Positions 25,873 through 32,841 of a DNA stretch of 43,012 nt are shown piece after piece (positions within the stretch are counted from its first letter, which is position 1; every line of letters starts with the position of its first letter). The stretch spans positions 17,420 to 60,431 of the forward strand of contig NZ_GG688331.1 of the NCBI RefSeq assembly GCF_000156195.1, read 5' to 3'. Made by a program: the position numbers and the translations under genes. The notes beneath the pieces are model-generated. The model did no database searches and was not told where the DNA came from. It saw only the letters and a list, made by a program, of their open reading frames with translations. Source of the DNA: Bacteroides finegoldii DSM 17565 (GTDB lineage: Bacteria > Bacteroidota > Bacteroidia > Bacteroidales > Bacteroidaceae).

Positions 25873-28800
25873 TTAAAATCTGATTTTGGCGCCAAAAGTT
25901 ATTGTTCGTGGGATGGGGTACGCACCATAATCCAGACCGTCATAGCTGGTATAAACCTCCGGATCCATTCCTTTGTAACGGGTGATTGTAAAAAGGTCTT
26001 GCGCGCTTACGGATAATTGTATACTTGCAAATTTGGCAACCCGTCTCGGAATGCGATACGAAATGCTGACGTTTTTCAATTTGACGAAAGAAGCGTCTTC
26101 CAGCCAGAAGTCCGAGTTGGCGTAATTCTTACTTTCGGTATTGGTGAGGCTCGGATAAGCTGCTTCCGCTTTGTTGCTTACGTGATCCCAACCTTTGAAA
26201 TACGCATCCCGCAGCGTGACGAAACGTGAATTCCCGGTCATTGAGGCGGCCGTGTAGCGGCTTATATTCAGGCGGTTGTATCCGGTGGCGGCATTGAAGA
26301 AGATGTTTACAGTCCAGTTTTTCCAACTGATTGTGTTGTTCCACCCCATTGTCCATTTCGGGCTTGCCTGTCCTTTTACTACCAAGTCGTCGGAAGTAGG
26401 GCTGGTAGTCAGACTACCGTCTGCTTTCTGATAAAGGTTGGCGCCTTTGTCGTCGAATCCTTTCCATTGATATACATAGAAAGATCCCATCGGATAACCG
26501 GGCTTCATAATTTGCATCGCACCGCCCAAATCGCTGTAGTTGGCTGTCAGTACGAAGTCACTGCCGGCAAGGTCAGTTACTTCATTTTTCACATAAGCGG
26601 CATTGAAACCGGTCTCCCAAGTCACCGTTCCTTTCACCGGGAAGGTGTTGACCGAGAATTCAACTCCCGTGTTCTTCAGTTCACCCTGATTCACCCAATA
26701 CGTACCTCCACCGTTGTATTTGGGTACTTGTTTTTGGAAGAGCAGGTCTTTGGTTATTTTCTTGAACCAATCGAATGTAATGTTGAACCCGCCCAAGCTT
26801 AAATCTACTCCCAAATCATATTGGTAGGTTTTTTCCCAAGTGATATCGGGAGTAGGGAACTGGTTACCCCAATACCCTGTGTAAGCATTGGAAGTACCCC
26901 AGCCGTAAGTTGCGCCCGATAACATTCCCAGCGTACTGTATGCGGCAATGTCCTGATTACCGGTGACACCGAAACTACCTCTTAATTTCAATTGTTCCAA
27001 TATATGTTGGTTGCTCATGAACTTCTCCTTTGCTATATCCCAAGCTACTGCTGCGGATGGAAAATATCCCCATTTATTGTTTCCTTGAAATTTGGAAGAG
27101 CCGTCCGCTCTTAATGCGGCAGTGATGAAATACCGTTTCTTGTAGTCATAGTTGGCACGTATGATTCCTGAAGCAAGAGACGCTTCTGTGTACGAGTTAC
27201 TTGCATTTCTTATGGCGGCATTGGCGATATTCCAATATCCTACGCTCTCATTGTTCAGATTCGAACCGGTACCTTGCAAGCCCGTATCCCACGAGCGGCT
27301 GATTTCCCATACGGCCATTGCCGTAACGTTGTGGTCACCGAATTGTCTTTGCCAGGTCAGGTTATTGGTATTCTGCCAATAGTTATGCATATTGCTGGTG
27401 TTGTTCATGCTGTTGATTGCACCGGGAGCTTCCAATTTCGATTTGAAAGAATAGGAAGGGCTGTGGTCGTAGTCGTATCCACCTTGTACGGAGAACGTAA
27501 GCCCTTTCATTATCTTGAATAATAAGGTCAGGTTAGCATTGAGGTTATAACTGTAACTGTCACTGTAGTTAACCATCAGCTCACCGTATGGATTCGAGCC
27601 GTTGGCGATGTTATACGGGTCTCTGTTGTATATGCCGGTTTCCGGATCTTTCATTTCCATCGTAGGGGAGAAGTTGGTGATATGAAACCAGTTGGCGCCG
27701 TCGTTATGCTTATGCAGACTGCTGGCGTTCATCTTGGCGGAGATAGTCAGCCAGGGTTTTACATCAGCATCGATGTTTGCCCGGATACCATAACGTTTGT
27801 AATCCGTCCTGATAGTGACGGCTTCCTGATCCAGCATATTTCCGGAAATAAGATATTTCACTTTGGCGTTTCCACCGGAGATGCTTAATCTGTAATCCTG
27901 CGTGATACCGGTGTGAGTGATGAGGTCAGCCCAATTGATTCCTTTTGTCCCGTTTTTGTAGGCTTCGAGGTCTTCTGCTGAAATCGTAGATGAACCGCGT
28001 ATATCATTCAGTGCCGTTGCATATTCATATGCGTTCAGTAAATCATATTGTTTTCTCACTGTGGAAAGACCTACGGAAGCATCGAACGTAATACTGGCTT
28101 TTCCTTCGCTACCGCCTTTGGTGGTGATCAAAATAACTCCGTTTGAACCTCGCGAACCGTAAATAGCGGTGGATGAAGCGTCTTTCAGAACTTCCATCGA
28201 TTGGATATCCGACGGATTGATACCGTCCAGCCCGCTGGAAGAGATGATTCCGTCTATCACGTACAACGGGTCACTACTTTTATTGATAGAGGTAGTACCG
28301 CGTACACGTACTTTCATGCCTGCTCCGGGCACACCGCTTGTCGCAGTAACTTCCACACCGGGTGTCCGGCCTTGAAGGATGTTTTCCACCCGTTTTACCG
28401 GTTGGTTCTTGAATTGCCTGGTCGACACACCGGAAACGGAGCCCGTCAAATCGCTTTTCTTGACTGTTCCGTATCCTACCACCACTACCTCTTCTAGTAG
28501 CTGATTGTCTTCTTTCAGTATGACATGAAGGGCTGTTCTTTTTCTTATTTTTATTTCCTGCGGATGATATCCGATATAAGAAATAACGAGGGTGGATCCT
28601 TGGGGAACACTCAGTGTAAATTTGCCGTCCATATCACTCGTTGTCCCTGTCGTTTCTTCTCCTTTTATTAATACAGAGGCACCGATGATGGTTTCTCCTT
28701 GTTCGTCATAAATAATTCCTTTTATGGTTCTGTTCCCGCCTTCATCGGTTTCGTCTTCTTGCACTTCCGTCACCGGCTCTCCCTCTGTCGGGGCTTCCAT

Positions 28801-28893
28801 CGGCATGCTTGCTGCTTGTGAAAACAGATGTGATGGTAAAAGGAACACAAAAAGAATGCTTAACAACCGTTTGCTTTTTCTTGTCACTTTCAT
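25873..28893 (-). CDS. SusC/RagA-family TonB-dependent transporter
   Basis: This 1006-aa outer membrane protein has a signal peptide, then an acidic stretch (residues ~30-52) and a carboxypeptidase-regulatory-like domain (residues ~55-125, IKGIIYDEQGETIIGASVLIKG). Next come the TonB-box-like EEVVVVGYGT (~134), a plug domain (DLTGSVSGV to VILITTKGG) and a beta-barrel ending in ITFGAKIRF with terminal Phe. It imports nutrients bound by its SusD partner using TonB energy. It is first in the two-gene operon and divergent from a TonB-domain protein gene. Confidence 0.94.
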   Translation of the reverse strand: MKVTRKSKRLLSILFVFLLPSHLFSQAASMPMEAPTEGEPVTEVQEDETDEGGNRTIKGIIYDEQGETIIGASVLIKGEETTGTTSDMDGKFTLSVPQGSTLVISYIGYHPQEIKIRKRTALHVILKEDNQLLEEVVVVGYGTVKKSDLTGSVSGVSTRQFKNQPVKRVENILQGRTPGVEVTATSGVPGAGMKVRVRGTTSINKSSDPLYVIDGIISSSGLDGINPSDIQSMEVLKDASSTAIYGSRGSNGVILITTKGGSEGKASITFDASVGLSTVRKQYDLLNAYEYATALNDIRGSSTISAEDLEAYKNGTKGINWADLITHTGITQDYRLSISGGNAKVKYLISGNMLDQEAVTIRTDYKRYGIRANIDADVKPWLTISAKMNASSLHKHNDGANWFHITNFSPTMEMKDPETGIYNRDPYNIANGSNPYGELMVNYSDSYSYNLNANLTLLFKIMKGLTFSVQGGYDYDHSPSYSFKSKLEAPGAINSMNNTSNMHNYWQNTNNLTWQRQFGDHNVTAMAVWEISRSWDTGLQGTGSNLNNESVGYWNIANAAIRNASNSYTEASLASGIIRANYDYKKRYFITAALRADGSSKFQGNNKWGYFPSAAVAWDIAKEKFMSNQHILEQLKLRGSFGVTGNQDIAAYSTLGMLSGATYGWGTSNAYTGYWGNQFPTPDITWEKTYQYDLGVDLSLGGFNITFDWFKKITKDLLFQKQVPKYNGGGTYWVNQGELKNTGVEFSVNTFPVKGTVTWETGFNAAYVKNEVTDLAGSDFVLTANYSDLGGAMQIMKPGYPMGSFYVYQWKGFDDKGANLYQKADGSLTTSPTSDDLVVKGQASPKWTMGWNNTISWKNWTVNIFFNAATGYNRLNISRYTAASMTGNSRFVTLRDAYFKGWDHVSNKAEAAYPSLTNTESKNYANSDFWLEDASFVKLKNVSISYRIPRRVAKFASIQLSVSAQDLFTITRYKGMDPEVYTSYDGLDYGAYPIPRTITFGAKIRF

Positions 28894-29060
28894 GTTTATT
28901 TAAGTTTAGATTTTCTTATAGGGATTGAATTCTGTTAATAATTAGCAAGCAGCGTGCCAGACCATTCTATATACTGTCCGGATAAAACGTAAATAATTGA
29001 TTTTTATTGTTATAGTATTTAAGAAATAAAGTGTGTTTTTTTAGAAGTGTGGAATTGCAG

Positions 29061-29089
29061 ACTGTGGAATTGTGTAAAAATTCCACAGT
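29061..29089. promoter_or_regulatory. 11-bp inverted repeat between susC-like and TonB-domain genes
   Basis: ACTGTGGAATT (29061-29071) and its exact complement (29079-29089) flank a 7-nt spacer. The half-site core TGTGGAATTG also occurs once more, as a direct repeat, at 29048-29057. The position between divergent genes and the two-fold symmetry suggest an operator; a terminator is less likely because both flanking genes point away. Confidence 0.45.
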
Positions 29090-29140
29090 GTGATGGAGTA
29101 TATTCCCCATTGTTTTATCGGTACGCATTGAAATAATTCC

Positions 29141-29148
29141 TATCTTTG
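29141..29148 (+). promoter_or_regulatory. -7 promoter element of the TonB-domain gene
   Basis: TATCTTTG is an exact TAnnTTTG match, 30 nt upstream of the ATG at 29179. Confidence 0.6.
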
Positions 29149-29178
29149 CACCGTTATATACCGAAAATCCGGCAACTT

Positions 29179-30195
29179 ATGAAAAAGATTGTTTTCACTC
29201 TTCTAATTTTGGCTTTTTCTTTTCGCCTTGCGGCCCAGACAGACTATTTGGAGCCGGTGCGATCTTTCTCTACTTATAAAGGCGAGTTGGGTGAATATTA
29301 TCGTAGTGTATTCTCTTTGTTAAATACAGGTTTTCAGAAACAGCCTTATGCGCGTTTTACAGCTATTCCTTCCTTTTCGCCCGAATATGCCATGTCGGTA
29401 GAAAAGAAGAACGGACGTTATTTTCTGATATCGAACACGCTGTCACGAACTTATTGGCAGGCGGAGAAAGGAACGGTGAAAGTGGAGACGAAATCAGTTG
29501 CCGTCAGTCCGTCGCTTTATCGGTCTTTGGGAGCTATCTTTCATATAGCCACTGAGCAGATACAGGATTTGGATGGTTCCAGTGCCGGTTTGGATGGGGT
29601 TGTCTATTATTTTTCTTCCACCAATGAGAAAGGGAAAGAGCGGATGGGAAGGAAGTGGTCTCCGGAAAAAGGAACTTTGATGGAGCGTCTTGTGTTGGTT
29701 TGCCAGTCGGCTTATATGTTGTCCAAAGGTGGAAATATATCGGAGCAGACTTTGGCAGAAGAAGCCGCTTCTCTGTTGAAGGCCCTGCAACAACGCAGCA
29801 AGGAAGCTTCCGATGCATATAAACAACCGATATATGTTGGAATTTATCAGGTAGGTCCCCGCTCGAGAGCACTTTCTGGAAAACGGATAGAAGAGTTAGC
29901 TCATTTTCCGGATATGACTCCTGAAGAATATATTGCCGGACAGATGGTGTATCCGGTCGATTTATTGGAGAAAAATATTCCCGGATTTGCTTTGTGCGAG
30001 TTTACTATTGATAAAGAAGGAGTTATACTTCGTCCACATATAGTACGGTCTACGCATCCGGAGTTTGCGGAAGAAGCTCTCCGCATTGTAAAAGGAATGC
30101 CGAAGTGGGCTCCTGCTCTTGTAGAAGGTAAACCGACAGATAGTAATTATACTCTTTATATTCCTTTTCGACCGCAGAATTATCGGGCGAAATAA
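29179..30195 (+). CDS. Secreted protein with TonB-like C-terminal domain
   Basis: I start at ATG 29179 (MKKIVFTLLI); the longer frame begins with TTG inside the promoter element. The 338-aa product has a signal peptide ending near LAAQ. The middle is not recognised. The last ~85 residues (FALCEFTIDKEGVILRPHIVRSTHPEFAEEALRIVKGMPKW) match the TonB C-terminal fold seen in Bacteroides energy-transducer-like proteins. With a cleavable signal peptide and no obvious anchor or proline-rich span, it is unlikely to be a complete energy transducer and may act in the periplasm. It is divergent from the SusC/SusD operon. Confidence 0.7.
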   Translation: MKKIVFTLLILAFSFRLAAQTDYLEPVRSFSTYKGELGEYYRSVFSLLNTGFQKQPYARFTAIPSFSPEYAMSVEKKNGRYFLISNTLSRTYWQAEKGTVKVETKSVAVSPSLYRSLGAIFHIATEQIQDLDGSSAGLDGVVYYFSSTNEKGKERMGRKWSPEKGTLMERLVLVCQSAYMLSKGGNISEQTLAEEAASLLKALQQRSKEASDAYKQPIYVGIYQVGPRSRALSGKRIEELAHFPDMTPEEYIAGQMVYPVDLLEKNIPGFALCEFTIDKEGVILRPHIVRSTHPEFAEEALRIVKGMPKWAPALVEGKPTDSNYTLYIPFRPQNYRAK

Positions 30196-30230
30196 CCTTC
30201 CTTCCCTAGTATAAAAACATAAAATCCTCT

Positions 30231-30330
30231 ATCACCTATCACCTGTTGCTCTGAATTCCTTTATTCATCGTGCTTTCAATAAGGTGATAGGTTGTGTGTA
30301 ATCTATCACCGCACCTGTCACCTATCACCG
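30231..30330. repeat. CTATCACC direct and inverted repeats
   Basis: CTATCACC or CCTATCACC occurs four times (two overlapping copies near 30229-30243, then near 30303 and 30321), plus one inverted copy, AGGTGATAGG at 30282-30291. The latter pairs perfectly with CCTATCACCT at 30235-30244. The position just after a stop codon allows a terminator or a nucleoid/regulator binding cluster. Confidence 0.6.
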
Positions 30331-30396
30331 CTTTCTCTGAAAACAGTAATCGGTAGAATGTCTTTCTTACTATTTATTATTTTGTTTCATAGCTAT

Positions 30397-30606
30397 TTGA
30401 AACATTTTGTTTAACGGTGGAAAACATTATGTTTCACGCTGCTAAACACTTTGTTTCGCACTGTCGAACACTTTGTCTCAAGCCGTTGAAACACGACTCT
30501 ACTCCGTATGCTTGGGATGAATTATATGGTTGGTTTAGGTGAATCGTATGGTTAGTTTAAGTGAAACGTATAGTCGATTTAGGCAAATCGTATGATCGTA
30601 TTGGGT
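30397..30606. repeat. Degenerate tandem array with 22-bp period
   Basis: Successive 22-nt units start at 30397, 30419, 30441, 30463 and 30485 and share the pattern GAAACACTTTGTTTC with drift. A second block of four exact 22-nt units begins at 30519, 30541, 30563 and 30585 and shares GAATCGTATGGTTAGTTTA. Because 22 is not a multiple of 3 and stops occur, it is not coding. There are no unique spacers, so it is not a CRISPR array. Confidence 0.75.
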
Positions 30607-30724
30607 GACAGATGTTTTGGCAAGATAGTTACTCATGTATAATCAGATTCAAAAAATCATTAAAACAAAGAACTTTTCTTGTTCTTGATTGTCTTATGAC
30701 CATAAATATATAAAATGAGAACTT

Positions 30725-30937
30725 ATGGATGATATGATTAACAGACACGATTCGATTGCAGAAGAAAATATCGAACCGAATGGTCGTCCGGCCACGAATG
30801 ATTTTGAAGAATGGAGCAGTGAAGTTTCTGACCGTGCAGACAATGTTTTCAAGAATGATACGAAAGACGGTCCCGACAAAGGCCGTAAGAAACGTATAAA
30901 GGAAATAGATGAAGTGATAAAGAAGGACCTTGAATAA
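30725..30937 (+). CDS. Small acidic/charged hypothetical protein, 70 aa
   Basis: This 70-aa, highly charged protein (MDDMINRHDSIAEENIEPNG, ending KKRIKEIDEVIKKDLE) has no membrane segment or known motif. The Asp/Glu-rich front and the Lys-rich helical tail suggest a small soluble, possibly disordered protein. Its own terminator overlaps the stop codon. It is the last gene before the apparent mobile element. Function unknown. Confidence 0.6.
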   Translation: MDDMINRHDSIAEENIEPNGRPATNDFEEWSSEVSDRADNVFKNDTKDGPDKGRKKRIKEIDEVIKKDLE

Positions 30938-30950
30938 AGGCCCTTTTTTT
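30925..30950 (+). terminator. Rho-independent terminator
   Basis: GGACCTT (30925-30931) pairs with AAGGCCC (30937-30943) with one mismatch and a 5-nt loop, followed by seven T residues. It overlaps the stop codon of the 70-aa gene. Confidence 0.7.
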
Positions 30951-30982
30951 GATAAAAATCTGAATCCTGTAATTTATTAACA

Positions 30983-30996
30983 TTCCAATATTGGAA
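30983..30996. repeat. 14-bp perfect palindrome upstream of int
   Basis: TTCCAATATTGGAA reads the same on both strands. It lies between the terminator of the 70-aa gene and the TACGCTC repeats, near the presumed left end of the element. Confidence 0.5.
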
Positions 30997-31004
30997 AGGA
31001 AGTG

Positions 31005-31124
31005 GAGCGTATCGGACTATAGCTTTGAGTACAATTGCTTTGGCTTGATTTTATACGCTCTTGTATATCAGTAATATATGTGGTGAATTGCATCTTTTAA
31101 TGGCACATAAAATCATGTACGCTC
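31005..31124. repeat. TACGCTC repeats at the presumed left end
   Basis: GAGCGTAT at 31005-31012 is the exact complement of ATACGCTC at 31053-31060, and TACGCTC recurs at 31118-31124. Three copies of a 7-8 bp word within 120 bp, directly upstream of an integrase gene, are what one expects of recombinase arm-type or core binding sites. Confidence 0.45.
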
Positions 31125-31132
31125 AAAAAAGG

Positions 31133-31160
31133 GGGGAGTAGAAATAGAGGCTTACTCCCC
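31133..31160. repeat. 8-bp inverted repeat before the int promoter
   Basis: GGGGAGTA (31133-31140) and TACTCCCC (31153-31160) are perfectly complementary around a 12-nt loop and end 15 nt before the int -7 element. It could be an operator or an insulating hairpin. Confidence 0.45.
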
Positions 31161-31174
31161 ACGATTTTTCTTTC

Positions 31175-31182
31175 TATATTTG
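31175..31182 (+). promoter_or_regulatory. Integrase -7 promoter element
   Basis: TATATTTG matches TAnnTTTG and lies 31 nt upstream of the integrase ATG. Confidence 0.55.
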
Positions 31183-31213
31183 CTCCAAAATAACAAATAA
31201 AGTAGTAAGATAT

Positions 31214-32581
31214 ATGATGGAAATTAGTCACAGTTGTAGAGCTTTTCTACACAAGAACGGACAGGTTATGATTCGTGTCAGATGGAATAACAGGAAGTGT
31301 GAAGTTGGCTTTTCTGTAGGTTGCAATGCTGATCCTGAAAAATGGGATAATGAGAACCAGAGAGCCAGATACAACACTACTCATAAAGTTGGTGGAAAGG
31401 TATATGTTGCCCGGGATATTAACAATCGCATTTCTCAATTTTTGGAATGTATTGAAGAATCTTTCACAGAGTATGGTGTACATTCCCAAATCCCTACCAC
31501 AAAAGAGTTGAAAGAGCTGGTAAACGAAAAGCTGGGAAGGATAGAAAAGGAGATAGTAGTAGATGGTCCAATAGAGAGAGAAAAATCTTTTCGTGAAATT
31601 TTCAATGATTTCTTAGAAGTTTGTTCTATAGAAAGAAGTTGGAGTGAATCTGTACATCACAAATATGTTCAAGCATGGAACCACTTAAATAGTTGTGATC
31701 CAGATATTTCTCTAGCGACACTTAATAAGAATAAAATGACAGAATTAAAAAAATGGTACGTAAAAAATGGATATCGTAATCGTACCACTGTAAAACAATT
31801 CAGAATATTAAAATTTTTTCTTAGATGGATTGCTGCCAATGGTTATCTAGTAGAACAAGGAGTACTCAACTATAAGGTAAACTTAACTGTAACTAAAAAA
31901 GAAGTTACTTTTCTGAAATATAAAGAATTACTCCATTTTGCATCTTTCCAATTCCCTAAAAATAAAGAGTACTTAGATAGAGCTAGAGATATGTTTTGTT
32001 TTATGGCATTTACATCTTTACGTTATTCTGATTTAAGAGCATTAAAGAGTGTACATATTTTAAATGGAAAAATTGAGATGTATACCCAAAAAACAAATGA
32101 TAAAATTACTATTCCTATAATAGAGAATGCTCAAAAGATTATAGATAAATATTCGTGGTATCACTCTGAGAACGGTACAATATTTCCAGTCCCTTCCAAT
32201 CAGAAACTTAATGATTACTTGAAAGAAGCGGCAGAGCTGGCGGGATTGGATAGAGAGATTGTCGAAACTTATTTTATAGGGACACAACGACATGAGGAAA
32301 TCCATAAGTTTTATGAGACAATTAGCTGCCATGACGGAAGACGTACCTTTGTTTGTTGCTCACTTGCATTAGGCATATCTCCTACAGTAGTGATGAGTTG
32401 TACGGGGCACAGTGATTATGAGTCAATGAAGCCTTACATCGAAGTTGCAGACGAAACACAGAAAATGCAAATGGAAAAATGGAATACTCATCAATACAAA
32501 TCAGGCATTATAGAAAGTTTGGAAAAAATGACTCCGGCACAATTAAAAGAAATTTATGAGCATATCAGGAGTATAGCGTAA
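31214..32581 (+). CDS. int: Tyrosine recombinase / integrase
   Basis: This 455-aa protein has the three-part layout of Bacteroides integrases: an N-terminal arm-binding beta domain (residues ~1-60, MIRVRWNNRKCEVGFSVG), a SAM-like core-binding domain (~125-215, FREIFNDFLEVCSIERSWSE) and a catalytic domain. The active-site set appears complete: Arg270 (TSLRYSDL), Lys293 (QKTND), His373-x-x-Arg376 (CHDGRR), His399 (TGHSD) and nucleophile Tyr408 (KPYIEV). It should integrate and excise the surrounding element. Met1 and Met2 are adjacent and either may start. No tRNA gene adjoins as a target. Confidence 0.93.
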   Translation: MMEISHSCRAFLHKNGQVMIRVRWNNRKCEVGFSVGCNADPEKWDNENQRARYNTTHKVGGKVYVARDINNRISQFLECIEESFTEYGVHSQIPTTKELKELVNEKLGRIEKEIVVDGPIEREKSFREIFNDFLEVCSIERSWSESVHHKYVQAWNHLNSCDPDISLATLNKNKMTELKKWYVKNGYRNRTTVKQFRILKFFLRWIAANGYLVEQGVLNYKVNLTVTKKEVTFLKYKELLHFASFQFPKNKEYLDRARDMFCFMAFTSLRYSDLRALKSVHILNGKIEMYTQKTNDKITIPIIENAQKIIDKYSWYHSENGTIFPVPSNQKLNDYLKEAAELAGLDREIVETYFIGTQRHEEIHKFYETISCHDGRRTFVCCSLALGISPTVVMSCTGHSDYESMKPYIEVADETQKMQMEKWNTHQYKSGIIESLEKMTPAQLKEIYEHIRSIA

Positions 32582-32592
32582 TAAAAAATCGC

Positions 32593-32600
32593 TATATTTG
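32593..32600 (+). promoter_or_regulatory. Possible -7 element before the cargo genes
   Basis: TATATTTG matches TAnnTTTG but lies immediately upstream of a terminator hairpin, so a transcript from here would carry that hairpin in its leader. It may be a chance match in A/T-rich sequence, or an attenuated promoter for the two cargo genes. Confidence 0.3.
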
Positions 32601-32602
32601 GA

Positions 32603-32634
32603 ACAGCATTCGGAAAATCCGGTGCTGTTTTTTT
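32603..32634 (+). terminator. int terminator hairpin
   Basis: ACAGCA (32603-32608) and TGCTGT (32623-32628) form the base of a stem that continues with CGGA/TCCG, followed by a run of seven T residues. It lies about 20 nt after the integrase stop. Confidence 0.7.
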
Positions 32635-32661
32635 GTGTTCCAACTTTAAATTATAAATATC

Positions 32662-32841
32662 ATGACTAATGTTGAATATAATGAATTTGCAAAAAAAGTT
32701 TTAGAGGAAGTTGATAAAATAGAATTTGAAAATGAAAGTGATATAACTAATATTTCAGAATTATTTTACCTTAAAATCAGAGAGGCAATAGTTCGTTGGA
32801 AAAATAAAAAATGTCTACATATAGTGAGTTTAAAGCCTTAA
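32662..32841 (+). CDS. Small hypothetical protein, 59 aa
   Basis: An ATG at 32662 opens a 59-codon frame (MTNVEYNEFAKKVLEEVDKI, ending in KKCLHIVSLKP) that overlaps the next gene's start by 31 nt in another frame. It is charged and mostly helical by appearance, with no membrane segment. The overlap suggests a two-gene unit with the 491-aa protein. It is AT-rich like that gene. I do not recognise it, and its reality rests on the overlap and codon content only. Confidence 0.5.
   Translation: MTNVEYNEFAKKVLEEVDKIEFENESDITNISELFYLKIREAIVRWKNKKCLHIVSLKP

Larger units (their letters stand above)
30196..30724. other. Gene-free, repeat-rich intergenic region
   Basis: I find no credible coding frame. 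The region carries CTATCACC-type repeats (30231-30330) and a degenerate 22-bp-period array (30397-30606), described separately. Downstream of the array is only A/T-rich sequence leading to the next small gene. Confidence 0.7.

Noticed and set aside
30397..30606. CRISPR-like array
   Set aside because: The units abut one another with no unique spacers, drift in sequence, and have no cas genes nearby.
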